From Zygaena filipendulae (Eukaryota > Arthropoda > Insecta > Lepidoptera > Zygaenidae), in contig OU015651.1 of NCBI GenBank assembly GCA_907165275.2, forward strand, positions 9,942,501 through 10,006,500: 64,000 bases of DNA. Direction: 5' to 3'. The position numbers and the translations under genes are program-made. This document shows, piece by piece, positions 32,632 to 42,960 of this stretch. Position 1 is the first letter of the stretch. Each line of letters begins with the position of its first letter. The notes beneath the pieces were generated by a model that made no database searches, was not told the origin of the DNA, and saw only the letters and a list, made by a program, of their open reading frames with translations.

Positions 32632-33090
32632 ACTAGCTGTCCCGCGCGGTGTCACCCGCGATAATTTCGAAGTTCTCGCGGAATTGTTCCATACAAACGT
32701 TGCGACCCCTTTTCATCCCCTTAGGGGTTGAATTTTCAAAAATCCTTTCTTATTGGATGCTTGTACGTCATACAAAGAACACAGCCTCCAAGTTTCAGAT
32801 CTCTACGATCAGCGGTTTAGGCTGTGCGTTGATCCATCAGACATTCAGGACAAAGTATTTTATATGTATAGATAGACTAGCTGTCCCGTGCGGCTTCACC
32901 CGCGATAATTTCGAAGTTCTCGCGGAATTGTTCCCTTTTCATCCCCTTAGGTGTTGAATTTTCAAAATCCTTTCTTATCGGATGCCTACGTCATACAAAG
33001 AACACACCCTCCAAGTTTCATATCTCTACGATCAGCGGTTTAGGCTGTGCGTTGATCCATCAGTCATTCAGGACAAAGCATTTTAGGTAT
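32632..33090 (-). mobile_element. Two head-to-tail copies of a Helitron/SINE-like unit
   Basis: 32632-32876 and 32877-33090 both start ACTAGCTGTCCCG and carry CACCCGCGATAATTTCG, CTCGCGGAATTG, CTCTACGATCAGCGG and GTGCGTTGATCCATCAG. They differ by scattered substitutions and a deletion. Confidence 0.6.
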
Positions 33091-33455
33091 GTGTTTTATT
33101 TGGTGTTTGCCTGTAATTGGGTAAATACTCTAACATGTTAAGTACCTGTTGTATAAATTTTTACCTATTGTATAGTATTGTACCTGTTGGCAAACCTAAT
33201 AACTAAATAAATAAAATAAAATATGTTAGCTGTTTGGAAATATAAACCGTCCGACAATACAAAACTCACACGTCACACGTGCGCCGTTCGTAGTCGTCGT
33301 CGGGGGTAGACTAATCTGCACCCTTCCGTGAGGGTAGGTCAGTTGTGTGGGTTTATGAATTAGGTACCCCCCTGTCGCAGCGTGAAAGCGTCGAAGTAGG
33401 TAAGGTAGTTATGTTCATTTTCCGACACTTCCAAGTTCCAACTATTTTATCGTTA

Positions 33456-33602
33456 TCCTTACTAATATTATAAATGCGAAAGTGAGTTTGTTTGTTTGTT
33501 ACGCTTTCGCGCCTCAACGGATCATGAAATCTTGCATTCACGTGGTCAGCGATAGGTAGGTACACCGAAATTACCGCGGGTGAAACCGCGGGGCTCAGCT
33601 AG
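33456..33602 (+). mobile_element. Compact Helitron-like element with canonical ends
   Basis: 147 bp: 5' TCCTTACTAATATTATAAATG, 3' CGCGGGTGAAACCGCGGGGC..CTAG, inserted between A (33455) and T (33603). All three Helitron hallmarks (TC start, hairpin plus CTAG, A/T target) are present. Best reference copy in the window. Confidence 0.8.
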
Positions 33603-33603
33603 T

Positions 33604-34167
33604 ATAATATATTTCAACCAATTTACACAAAACCTTGACGAATTATAAATAAAAACCTTTCAGTATCGTACAATACGTGATAGTATAGATTATACGGTAT
33701 TATAAGGAATTATACGGTACCTAGGTACTTATTTTATGCGTTCAGTATATTTTATCTTTATCCATGACCAAATTGCTTTTTGCCATAGAACTGACATCGC
33801 AAAAGTACCTACCAAAATTCAATTTAATCGACATAAAAATAAGGGGATTTAATGATTAATGTTTAGTTTCCCTAATGATTCTTTAAGATGAAGTTCCATA
33901 GCAACAAATTTTAAAAATACAACCGAAAGATCCAAGGATCTCTACAACGACTGGTCTGTACTTCTCGTAGCTATAATAGGCTTCAATCAATAAGCAACAA
34001 TTGGTTAGGTTTTAACCCCAGTTATGTGGTCCCAACCACACTGAGTGTTAAGCACAATCTGCGCCGGAGTGCAGGGTGCAGGGTGGTCAGCCTGCGCCCC
34101 CGCTCTGTCAACCAAAATAAAACACAATAAAATTTGAATGTTTCATTTACCTATATATTTCTCAAAA
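33604..34167. other. Intergenic, nothing recognised
   Basis: AT-rich, with a GC-richer GCAGGGTGCAGGGTGG run near 34070 that resembles hAT ends at 1707 but has no partner. Confidence 0.4.
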
Positions 34168-34480
34168 TTGGCTACTTGACAAAAAAATTTTTTTTGTCCG
34201 TCGTGTAGATTAGTAAAAAATATTGGACACGTATTTTTTTTTTTACGTACTTAAAAAATAACAGAGATACATCGAGTTGAAATTTCGCGTGACGTCACAA
34301 TTCAGTGCGGTTTGTATGGCGCTTATAATGAATATTGACGTCACGAGCCCCCCACCCTAAACTTTAATGCGCTTTATCTATGTTCATTTTCATTAAATTG
34401 AAAAAGCAAAAAATACGTGTCTATTATTTTTTTATTTTCTAACTGACGGACTTATTAGAATTTTGATATTCATACCTTGG
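34168..34480. mobile_element. MITE family M1, copy
   Basis: Same order as 8790-9130: GGACACGTATTTTTT, AATTTCGCGTGACGTCAC, TGACGTCACGAGCCCCCC, AATACGTGTCTATTATT, ACTGACGGACTTATTAG. Confidence 0.6.
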
Positions 34481-34751
34481 AAAATACCCAATTCTGTACA
34501 ACCTACAACCTAATCATTTTGCTTCAAGTGCGGCGGCTATGACAAAAGGGCGCACCACTCTTTTGAGTGGTGATTTTGCCGCACGCGTGTCGAGTAAATT
34601 GAAATTGTTGGTTGGTTGCAATGACTTTGGTATTAAGTATTAACTAGCGCTCGACTTGCGTGCGCCCCCTATGACTCTGCACTCGGGTGCACCTGCACCT
34701 CTTGAACCCCCGGGTAGTATAGTATCTGGGGGCACGGTAGTGCACGGTAGT

Positions 34752-34996
34752 GATCTCATGTAGAGCCAAGCTTATAACTCTACACACCCTAACTCCACAA
34801 GGCCTAACTTCTCAAACTCCACACCTTGGTCAGAATATGTGGCTTGGCCGTTTCGTTACTGCAAGAACCTTTGTATAACAGAAAAGTAATTAACAGTGGA
34901 TAAATTTTTCACCTTACCTTGCTCATGTGAATGGAGCGAAATGGCCAAGCCACATATTCTAAGGTGAAGAGTTTGAGCTTGGCTCTACATGAGATC
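34752..34996. mobile_element. Foldback MITE
   Basis: GATCTCATGTAGAGCCAAGC at 34752-34771 is exactly complemented at 34977-34996. Inner arms ATATGTGGCTTGGCC and GGCCAAGCCACATAT (with flanking TTTCG/CGAAA) pair as well. Terminal-repeat type not assigned. Confidence 0.7.
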
Positions 34997-35606
34997 TGAT
35001 AACTTTTTGACAATGCCCGTCATATGGACTCGTCTTGGCATCATTTTACAAAATATTTTTTTTTTAAATGTTTTTGGTGGGATTATATTATCTGCGCCCG
35101 GGCAAAGACGGCCCTGGGTATTATCGAAACTATCTAATTTAATATCCTCTTACTTAAGCCTAGGTCTTATATGAAAGCTTAGACAATGTGCGAATTAGTC
35201 TTTTTTTCATGAAATAAGTACTTACCTACGTACCTACTACCTACTTACGTATCTCGAACACACTGATTATATTGGAATCTTATTATTGTTTCCGTGAGTT
35301 TTATAAAATACCTATAACATTATTTCGGCCGTTTCAGTTACGATTAAAATCTTTGGAGGTGATCATCAAGACGTACATAATTTTAGCTACCTACAAAATT
35401 TAGTACACACGTTTTCATTCAATTCTACGAACAATACATACATACATACTACATAGCTGCTTATCTTTAAAATATCTTCCAGTCGGGTAAATATTTTTAT
35501 ACTATCACGTATTGTACGATACTTGTAACTTGTATGGACTCACGTTTTACACGTAAGTAATGGTAAGCTAAGTCAGCGTTAATAAGAGCCTGCATGATAT
35601 CTTGCT

Positions 35607-35613
35607 TATAAAG
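35607..35613 (+). promoter_or_regulatory. TATA box of the Fcp3C-like gene
   Basis: TATAAAG lies 31 bp before TCACAG (A at 35638), a plausible start site, followed by a non-coding exon with a strong donor. Core promoter inferred from sequence only. Confidence 0.45.
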
Positions 35614-35637
35614 TGCTGTCCGTCAGATTCGCAGATC

Positions 35638-35731
35638 ACAGCCTGATTAGCTTCGGTGCTGCCGGGTCTAGTCATGTGAAGTCTTGATTGTTGCATCCTT
35701 CGGATTTGTTTTCACTGGTGTTAACGCAATC
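35638..35731 (+). other. Probable 5'-UTR exon of the Fcp3C-like gene
   Basis: Ends at a GTAAGTA donor (GT at 35732). It would join to the acceptor TTTTTACAATTTCAG at 36198, giving an intron of 467 bp. It has one ATG near its middle (GTCATGTG) that is not continued by a long frame. Confidence 0.45.
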
Positions 35732-36198
35732 GTAAGTACTTAGGTACGTATATTCCACAAGTTCCTTTTTCGTCTTTCTGATTGTCAGTGCTCTTTAAGT
35801 CATCGTATGGGTACAATGGGTAGCGAGTAGCGAGTCCTTTCTTGAAATTGTGCCTCGAGGAATAGATAGATACCGATGAAAAAACATGATCTCGTAAATT
35901 TGCAATTACGTTATTTAATTTGTCTACCTAAGATTTTTGTTGAAAATAAAATTTAACAGGTCACAACCATCTTTTCTTCAATTTTGTTTTTCTACTAATA
36001 TAACACTAAAGAAAAAGGCTGGTAGTAGGTAAGTACCTACTAATTTGTGTTACAATAAGTTCTACCTACTCTTTGCTTTGCATTTATAATGAAAATTTCA
36101 GAAATTAGAGTTCATGTTCGGATAACTTCATTTTTACAAAGAAAAAATAGCTGCTGCCAAAAACTAAATTGTCGAATAAACAATTTTTACAATTTCAG

Positions 36199-37331
36199 AA
36201 TATCAGCACCAATAATGGCCGTCCGGTGTTGCTTACTCGTGGCTCTATGCCTCATTGTTACTGTAGCGGAATGCCGCGGGTCACGACAGGACGATAGTGG
36301 CTGGTCACCGATGGAGGCTGAGTATCCTAACGATTCTGATGCGGTAAGGCACATCATGAAGAGACATGTTGAACATTTTCAGTCCCTCACCATGACTTTA
36401 ACACAAATTAGTTTTGATAAATATTTTTTTCTTTTAGCCGGGGTGCTAATTTATCTAAGTAACAGGTATAAGTAGGTCTTGAAGGACTGACTGATAGTGA
36501 ATGCCATTGGAGCATTAAATCAGTCAAAAGCTTGTGCGTCAAAGTTAAATAAATAAATATATACTTATTTAGTGTGTAATTTAGCCCCAATCTTGGAAGG
36601 TAGATCTTTAGGTATCAATGAGTGTACTACTCAATAAGAAACCCTTTTGCAAACCCCAGGGTGCGGTACCACATCTAGAATTTATTGTTCTAGAAGTAAT
36701 TGTTTGTTATACATATTTCAGGAGTCATGTCAATGCGGCGTCTTCATGTCTCAGCAAGTGGGTCTCAAGGAAGGTCGCCGTGGCAGGCCCCGTGGTCCTC
36801 CCAAAGGCGATCCTATCATCATTTACGACACTGAGGAAGCGAGTCTGCCATGTGGCGTGGTCGGCAACAAGATCTGTACCAACAAATGTCTCGATGAGGT
36901 ATGTTGTTATTGTTATTAAATTCTGGCTTTTGTTGCTGTTAAATCTAGCTGTGAATCGTTCGCGTGGTGCGAACTACTTGCATTTATCCTATTTTATATG
37001 TCGCTTTTTAAACGAAATATGTATATTATTGTAGACTAGCTACTATGATTTTTGGCTAGTTGGCGGTTGGCAATAGTTTTTAGTAGATAGATACCTTTTT
37101 TATTTAGTTTTGTCGTCTTTCGGTACATTAAAATATGATCTTCCTTTCTCCCAGATACTGAAGCATTTATCGAAATCTGGTCCCGCAATCTGTGGCGCGG
37201 TCGAGCGCGACATAAATCGGGAGCACGCTTTTATGTTCATCAAGAACTGCGGCTCCGCGTGGACACCCACCAAGTTCTCCGCCGGCAAGGAGTTCTGCTG
37301 TACCGCCGGGGAGCCCCACGATTGCGAATGA
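36199..37331 (+). CDS. Secreted ten-cysteine protein, follicle cell protein 3C-like
   Basis: Small secreted protein resembling insect follicle cell protein 3C-1, linked in flies to follicle cells and eggshell formation. Coding parts are 36215-36343, 36722-36898 and 37155-37331, all introns phase 0, 160 residues. Residues 1-20 (MAVRCCLLVALCLIVTVAEC) form a signal peptide. The mature part has ten cysteines, five in each of exons 2 and 3 (CQC, LPC, ICTNKC; AIC, KNC, FCC, DC), suggesting five disulfides. A basic GRRGRPRGPPKG stretch lies in exon 2. Exons 2 and 3 are both 177 nt. The ATG at 36215 is chosen over an upstream in-frame ATG at 36089 because the latter precedes the exon's acceptor. Family assignment rests on recalled similarity; exon model on splice signals. 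Confidence 0.82.
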
Positions 37332-38356
37332 TACCCGATTCCATCGTGAGCTTCAATCACAAAGTCTGATAAGTACAGGCGCAGATCTGCGGGGGGGGGG
37401 GGGTGCAATTGCCCCCCCTGAAGACCAAAATCTTCGCGAGCTTTTCTTTCTTTTCACCAAATGTGGCTCGATCATTTTCAAAAATTCATTTTGGAAACTA
37501 TGAAAATCGCGAAAACTATTAAAATGTATTTTAATACATGAGCTCAATTCAGATACTTTTCAATGTGAGCCCCTAAATTTAACTATTGGATGTCACTTCT
37601 ATGACCACCCTGTTAAAAAAATTTGTGGTGCAACCATAATTCCCCCAACCAAATTCTAGATCTACGCCTGGATAAGAAACAGACCTAATAAATAATACCT
37701 AACTAATTTCTAAGTATTTATAATACCTATATAGTTTAATTATTTATTTTTTAGAAACTATAAAATCTAATACAAATCTAATATGATAATAATGGCGGTT
37801 ATTTTGAATAGTCTTTAAAATTAAATTTATATTATTCAAATTATATTCACAAGAGTTAATTAATTTAAGAATATTTAATTTAGAGATCAGGCGCCGCCAT
37901 CAAATAGGTATTTGTTTGTCTCTATATTTTGAACTTATTTATTGTAATGTATGATAGTTTTAGGGTAGCTAAAGGCAGGTACTTCGCAATGAGTTTGATA
38001 TACATTTAGTCATAAATTCTAGGTAAGTTCATAGTTAGATTTAAATGCATTAGGTATTATCCAGCAGGCGGTGTTACGCAAACATCACATTAGTGGATTA
38101 GGTACAAGTAGATATAATATACGAGCAGTGTCAAAAGGTGGACACCTATAGTAAATAATAATTATTTAAGAATATTTTTATTACTTACTATTTTATTAGA
38201 TCATAACTTGTTTTAACCTAAAGGTTAATTATAATAAATAGATAGAATAAATAGTTATAATAAATTCTGTTGGATACCTAGCTTTTATAAATGTTGTTTT
38301 TATTTTTCCCCCCCTTTTACCTCATAAAGTTCAACATGTGTATGTTTATGTTTGTA
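37332..38356. other. 3' UTR and downstream of the Fcp3C-like gene
   Basis: A 13-G run lies at 37391-37403 and is mirrored by a C run near 37412. AATAAA at 37688-37693 is the first canonical poly(A) signal. No further gene. Confidence 0.45.
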
Positions 38357-38580
38357 CAGTGGGCCACATAGATAAGTATACCACCTTGTAAAATTGATAC
38401 TGTTTGTAAAACGTCTTTATGACGTTATAAGTTGCCGTTTTTGCAGCTCCAGCATTCGTTTTTCGCTTGTATTGGAATTTGGAGCTTGGAGCTGCAAAAA
38501 CGGCAACTTACAACGTCATACAGACGTATACAAAAAGTATAAATTTCACAAGGTGGTATACTTGTCTATGTGGCCCACTG
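38357..38580. mobile_element. Mariner-like long-arm MITE
   Basis: Starts CAGTGGGCCACATAGATAAG and ends with its near complement, flanked by TA at 38355-38356 and 38581-38582. The arms run about 90-100 bp each, so the RNA would fold into one long hairpin. No transposase. Confidence 0.85.
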
Positions 38581-38859
38581 TACTTGGTTATAGTATAATA
38601 TAGGTAGAAAGTACATGGACGTCATTAGCTCTTTATGTTAAAAAGTTCAAATGCTTCGTTACGTAAGACGTAAGTAGGTCCACAGAGATTCTCTACACGT
38701 ACCTATCATTCACAGACGAAACAAGGAGTGCCTTATCCGTCCGACCCGGTTCCACTCTAATTTGGTGTCAACTTAGTTCCCTTATCAAGGACTTGTGTTG
38801 AGTACACTCGCATATGAAGTAAACCAAACGCACACCTACTGCCGCCTAGTGCCTAGAGT

Positions 38860-39050
38860 CTGAGCGGGTGTGGGGCTCGGGAGGGGGAGGCGGGGTCGCG
38901 GGTGACCCGGATCGCGTAGGGTGAACAACCCCGCCACGTGCCACTTTCTAAAAAGAAACGCCCGTCGCCCGCGCATCCTTGCGTGGACGGCGCGGCGCGG
39001 CGGCGCGGCGGCGCGGCGCGGCGCGGCGCGGGCGGCTGGATCGTTGCAGC
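38860..39050. promoter_or_regulatory. GC-rich island with GGCGC repeats
   Basis: Strongly CpG-rich against an AT-rich background, including a CGGCGCGGCG run at 38990-39030 and a CACGTG E-box at 38936. Could be a promoter or first exon of an unseen gene; no coding frame is convincing. Confidence 0.35.
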
Positions 39051-39519
39051 TTCTCTATAACTAAGCCACTCGTCTCGTCAGCGGCAGCGGCACCTGACAA
39101 CATTACTATTAATAGATATCTCATTATATCGCATTTGTTTATTTACATTCGACTCGTTGAATAATTTTATCATCAGTTATAATTGTGGTATCTTTCATCC
39201 CTTGGATATTTTTGTAAACTAATTGTTTGTATATTGATTGATTGGTTGTAAAGTAGATAGGTATTATAATTTATTAATATTATAAACAAGTAATTTATTA
39301 TTTAGGATTTGAAGTAGCGCGAATTATATAAAGGACATTAATCCGGTTCTTGGGATTAGTACCTACTCGTAAAGTCGTAACGATTGACTGCAAATAACTA
39401 TTAGGTATTGGTATATTTTTCATACGTACTAACTTATCTTTTAAAAATTAGTTTAAAAACAAAACCTGGATTGTAAAAAAAAATTATAAAATAAAAAAAT
39501 CTTAGATAGGTATTTGTGC

Positions 39520-39720
39520 TTAGGTACTCCGCCGTCCCGTCGCCACCAATTGCTCGAATAAATAAATACCTAAGTAAACAGGTGCAGCGCTGAATAAGTG
39601 TCGATATAGCAAAACTACAGGTAGCCCGACAGCTACAATGGCTGCTAAAGACCACCAGATCCATGGATCACAATGGGCGTACGTCACCGTTCCCCGAATC
39701 GGAGCGCGTCGCGGGCGCAT
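39520..39720 (-). CDS. Possible 66-residue single-pass membrane micropeptide
   Basis: ATG-initiated frame in a CpG-rich patch, with an in-frame stop two codons upstream, so the frame is complete. A basic N-terminus (MRPRRAPIRG) is followed by a hydrophobic segment at about residues 20-40 (WIWWSLAAIVAVGLPVVLLY) and a polar C-terminus. No family recognised. The tail might instead be intron, as GTATTT follows CTTAG near residue 48. A random open frame is the main alternative. Confidence 0.28.
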   Translation of the reverse strand: MRPRRAPIRGTVTYAHCDPWIWWSLAAIVAVGLPVVLLYRHLFSAAPVYLGIYLFEQLVATGRRST

Positions 39721-40747
39721 GACCCCTCAGCCGGCGCGTACAGCACGTAATGTCACGTTATTGTAATGCATTGCGCAACGCTCGGCCCTCCTGTACCTAC
39801 AATCTACATGTACTGTACCTACACGCCATGTATCATGTACGACGCACCGATTACCCGTTCGGCCGTGCCTCATGTCTCATGCCGCATCTTCAATCGCCGA
39901 CAACTATAGCCGGCCAGTTGTTTAAAAATTTAAGTAACCTACCTATCTAAGATTGTGTCGTAGAACTCATAGTTGACCTCGAATTTTTCGGTGAAATTTA
40001 TTCCATAAATTAAAGAAAAAAGAACGGTAAATTCAATCAAGTTTAGCCGAATTTCATTTGATAACTTGCCCGTAGTTACCATAGGCGAGGGCAACTGGCT
40101 GCACGCAACTAGGTATAATATAACATCTGTATGTATCTGCGACGGTATTGTCTCTACTAAAGGCTGTGCTTGCCGGTGAACATAAAACAATATCGTAGTG
40201 TTTGTTCAGGTCAGTGCGCATACACGACGTTCGCACTTCGGAGGAAAACTATAAAATGCATCCATGAATGTTTTCCAACGGCGCTGCATAGGTACGTGTG
40301 GAGGCGAGGGACGCGTGAGGCGGTGGTGAGGGGCCGTTGACACACTTTCTGAAGGGCTCTAAAACTCCGGCTTTTGTGGCCACCTTTATGAGCCATCTAT
40401 TCGTGGACCTTTGATTTATCACACAAAGCTGCACTACTGCGAAGACTTGTTTTGGAAAACTGTTTTATACATAGTTACTTACTACATTCTCGTAAATTGA
40501 AAGCCTTGAGAACGGACCTTCTTGATGCACCCACAAGTTGACATTGATCAAGTGAAAATGAAGTAAATTTACCACATATCAAAACACGGCTGAAGTTGCT
40601 GTAAAAATTACACCATCACACGATCAATACCTACCTACTGCAGCTAAGGAAAAGAAATCAAAAGTATTGAACCTTAGTACCCAAATGGAATTAAAATTCA
40701 AAGAGGATATCATCCAGGCACGGATGCAATATTATTTATATTTTACT

Positions 40748-40937
40748 CGCGGATTCACTCGCGCCAATTTCGGAGGTTCCGCGGGAATTCCGGGGTGAAA
40801 GTATCCTATGTCCTTTTATCTGGACCCCTGCAAACGTGTAGACTGTAGATAGCTAAAACTTGATAATGGTAGGTTGAGTAGTTAAGGCGTGAAAAGGTAA
40901 CAGACAGACAGAGTCACTTTCGCGTTTATATTAGTAT
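40748..40937 (-). mobile_element. Helitron-like element
   Basis: Left end CTCGCGGATTCACTCGCGCC and GGAGGTTCCGCGGGAATTCC are the reversed 3' module; right end TTTCGCGTTTATATTAGTATGGAT is the reversed 5' end. Confidence 0.6.
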
Positions 40938-41103
40938 GGATCAAGAACACATAACTTTCATAATTCTCTTCAATAAAATATCTATTAACATATACGTAAA
41001 ACCGTAGCGGGACTGTGTCTGAACAAATTTTGTGTTTATTATAGGTAGGTATCTCGATGGACATCGTTATTGGAGATCTGTAGGTACCTACTATAAAAAT
41101 AAA

Positions 41104-41317
41104 AGCTTTTCTACACTAATATAATAAAGAGGAAAGTATTGATTTTGTTTGTTAGTTTGTTGTGATTTAACTCCAAAACCGCTGGACTGATTTCAAAAAT
41201 TCTTTCACCATTATTAGAATGCTACATTATTCCTGAGTTTCATAGGGTATATTGTAATACGGAACTCCCGCGGGAACTCCGAAATTACCGCGGATGAAAC
41301 TGCGGGAACAGCTATTA
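41104..41317 (+). mobile_element. Helitron-like element
   Basis: Begins TCTACACTAATATAATAAAG and ends CCGCGGATGAAACTGCGGG..AGCTAT, a typical length of about 210 bp with CTAG mutated. Confidence 0.65.
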
Positions 41318-41520
41318 GGTATAACCTTAAAAAAAATCATCCATAGGTATAAAGGTTTGGGACGGAGCTCATGCATGTATTACTACGGCGCAAGCTCCTT
41401 TTGCATAGATACTATTTACACGTTGTCAGCGGCACAGAGAAGCACATAATAATATTAAGTACCTATACTTTTTGTTCGGGAGGAACAAATTTATACTTTT
41501 ACAAAATTATACTTTTTTTT

Positions 41521-41573
41521 TTGTTCGCAGGAACTCCGAAATTAACGCGGGTGAAACCGCGGGGGACCGCTAG
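41521..41573 (+). mobile_element. Helitron 3' end fragment
   Basis: GCAGGAACTCCGAAATTAAC, CGCGGGTGAAACCGCGGG and CTAG at 41570-41573 followed by T. Confidence 0.6.
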
Positions 41574-41599
41574 TAGGTAGTAAAAAAATAGTAAAATCA

Positions 41600-41838
41600 G
41601 CGTGTCTGTTCACGCTAATCTTCGTAACTACTGCATGAACGGATTATCATGCGGTTTTCACAGGTATATAGGTTGCCACAGATAATATAAATACTATAGG
41701 TATTCTACTAGTGTTAAGCCTAGCTTGGAACAATATAGACTTTGTTTTGTTAAAATTGGATGCCGGGAAAAATTTGTTAAATAGGTAAGTATACATATAA
41801 AAGCGTGCCGCGCGGGTGAAACGGCGGGGCACAGCTAG
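41600..41838 (+). mobile_element. Helitron-like element, long-variant type
   Basis: Carries TGAACGGATTATCATGCGG as in 13803-14320 and ends CGCGGGTGAAACGGCGGGG..CTAG at 41835-41838. Confidence 0.55.
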
Positions 41839-42147
41839 TAAAAACTAAAAATTAAATTAAAACTAAGTCCATATTTTAAAGATTATTATTTACAGTGGTT
41901 AGCAATCATTGATCTAGATATGTGTTGGGCACTGTCTCAACTAAACGAGCACTTCCAATGATAAGTAAGTAGGTACCTCGGTAGTTTCCGATCCTTAAAA
42001 AAAACGTACAGTCATAAAGTATGTAGGTACATACACATTAATGTGCCATAATGCCTACCTACCTATATAAACAATGTTATATAGGATTGCGCAATGCGCG
42101 TAGCACCCTGGGAGAAGTGAATAGATAATACCTATAACATTGTGCAC

Positions 42148-42345
42148 ATTCATACTAATATTAAAAGTGAGAAAGTTACCCTGTCTGTTACCTTTTTACG
42201 TCAAAACTGCTGAACAGACTTCGATAAAATTTTGCAAGGATGAAGATTGCATCCTGAAGAAGGCCACATACCACTTTTATCCCTGATTAAAGAATTCCCG
42301 AAGAAATACCGAAACTCACGCGGGCGAAGCCACAGGGAATGGCTA
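42148..42345 (+). mobile_element. Diverged Helitron-like element
   Basis: TCATACTAATATTAAAAGTG at the left and CACGCGGGCGAAGCCACAGGG..GGCTAAT at the right. Confidence 0.5.
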
Positions 42346-42799
42346 ATTCCTATTAAATTCCATTGAATTGCCATCAAACAGGTGTAATCATGGTGTGACC
42401 ACGTGTAGATAACCGTAAACGACGTTATACATCAGTAATCGAAACTGCTATAACAGCGAAATAACATAGAAGTAATATAACGCGAATTCGCAAAAGAGGG
42501 AGGAAATAGGATAACGGTGTGCGCCCGCGCACGGCATCGATGTGCGCAAGAAGTTCTCAATATCTCGCACCGCGCCGTTCCCCCGCGGACGACCACGGAC
42601 CAACAATGTGTCATTATAAAGGCACCGTTTGTTTCGCGGCTACCTCGCCGCCCGCACATAGCGCGCACCAACACTAGGGAGGTGAACGTTGTTAACGTGC
42701 GGTGGATCTTCTATCGAGTCGAGTCGCGCTCGAACGGAGTCGCTGTTGCCGCCCTCTCGCTGTACCTACTACCGTTCTACACTTTTTGCAGTCTGTTAA

Positions 42800-42960
42800 T
42801 GGAAATGGCAGAGACAACTCGGGGTGTATGGAGGACGACACCTGACAACACAAAAACTCGAGCTGATGCTAGATTACATGAATTAACGTATATATGTAGA
42901 GAAAATTATAATTATGTTGTAGCTCTCAATGATTTTGCACGAAGGTACAGACTGAAATAA
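42800..42960 (+). CDS. Hypothetical short exon or small ORF (53 codons)
   Basis: ATG at 42800 opens a frame ending RLHELTYICRENYNYVVALNDFARRYRLK-like (shown here only in part: NYVVALNDFARRY), with an AATAAA overlapping the stop. A CTTTTTGCAG acceptor lies 14 nt upstream, and the preceding 250 bp are CpG-rich. It could be a terminal exon or chance. Not recognised. Confidence 0.2.

Noticed and set aside
36089..36214. Upstream in-frame ATG extending the Fcp3C-like protein
   Set aside because: It precedes a good acceptor (TTTACAATTTCAG) and would hide the signal peptide inside the chain.
42517..42799. Upstream part of a 147-codon frame
   Set aside because: It has no ATG before 42800 and reflects a CpG-rich patch; only the downstream 53 codons were kept, as a weak candidate.
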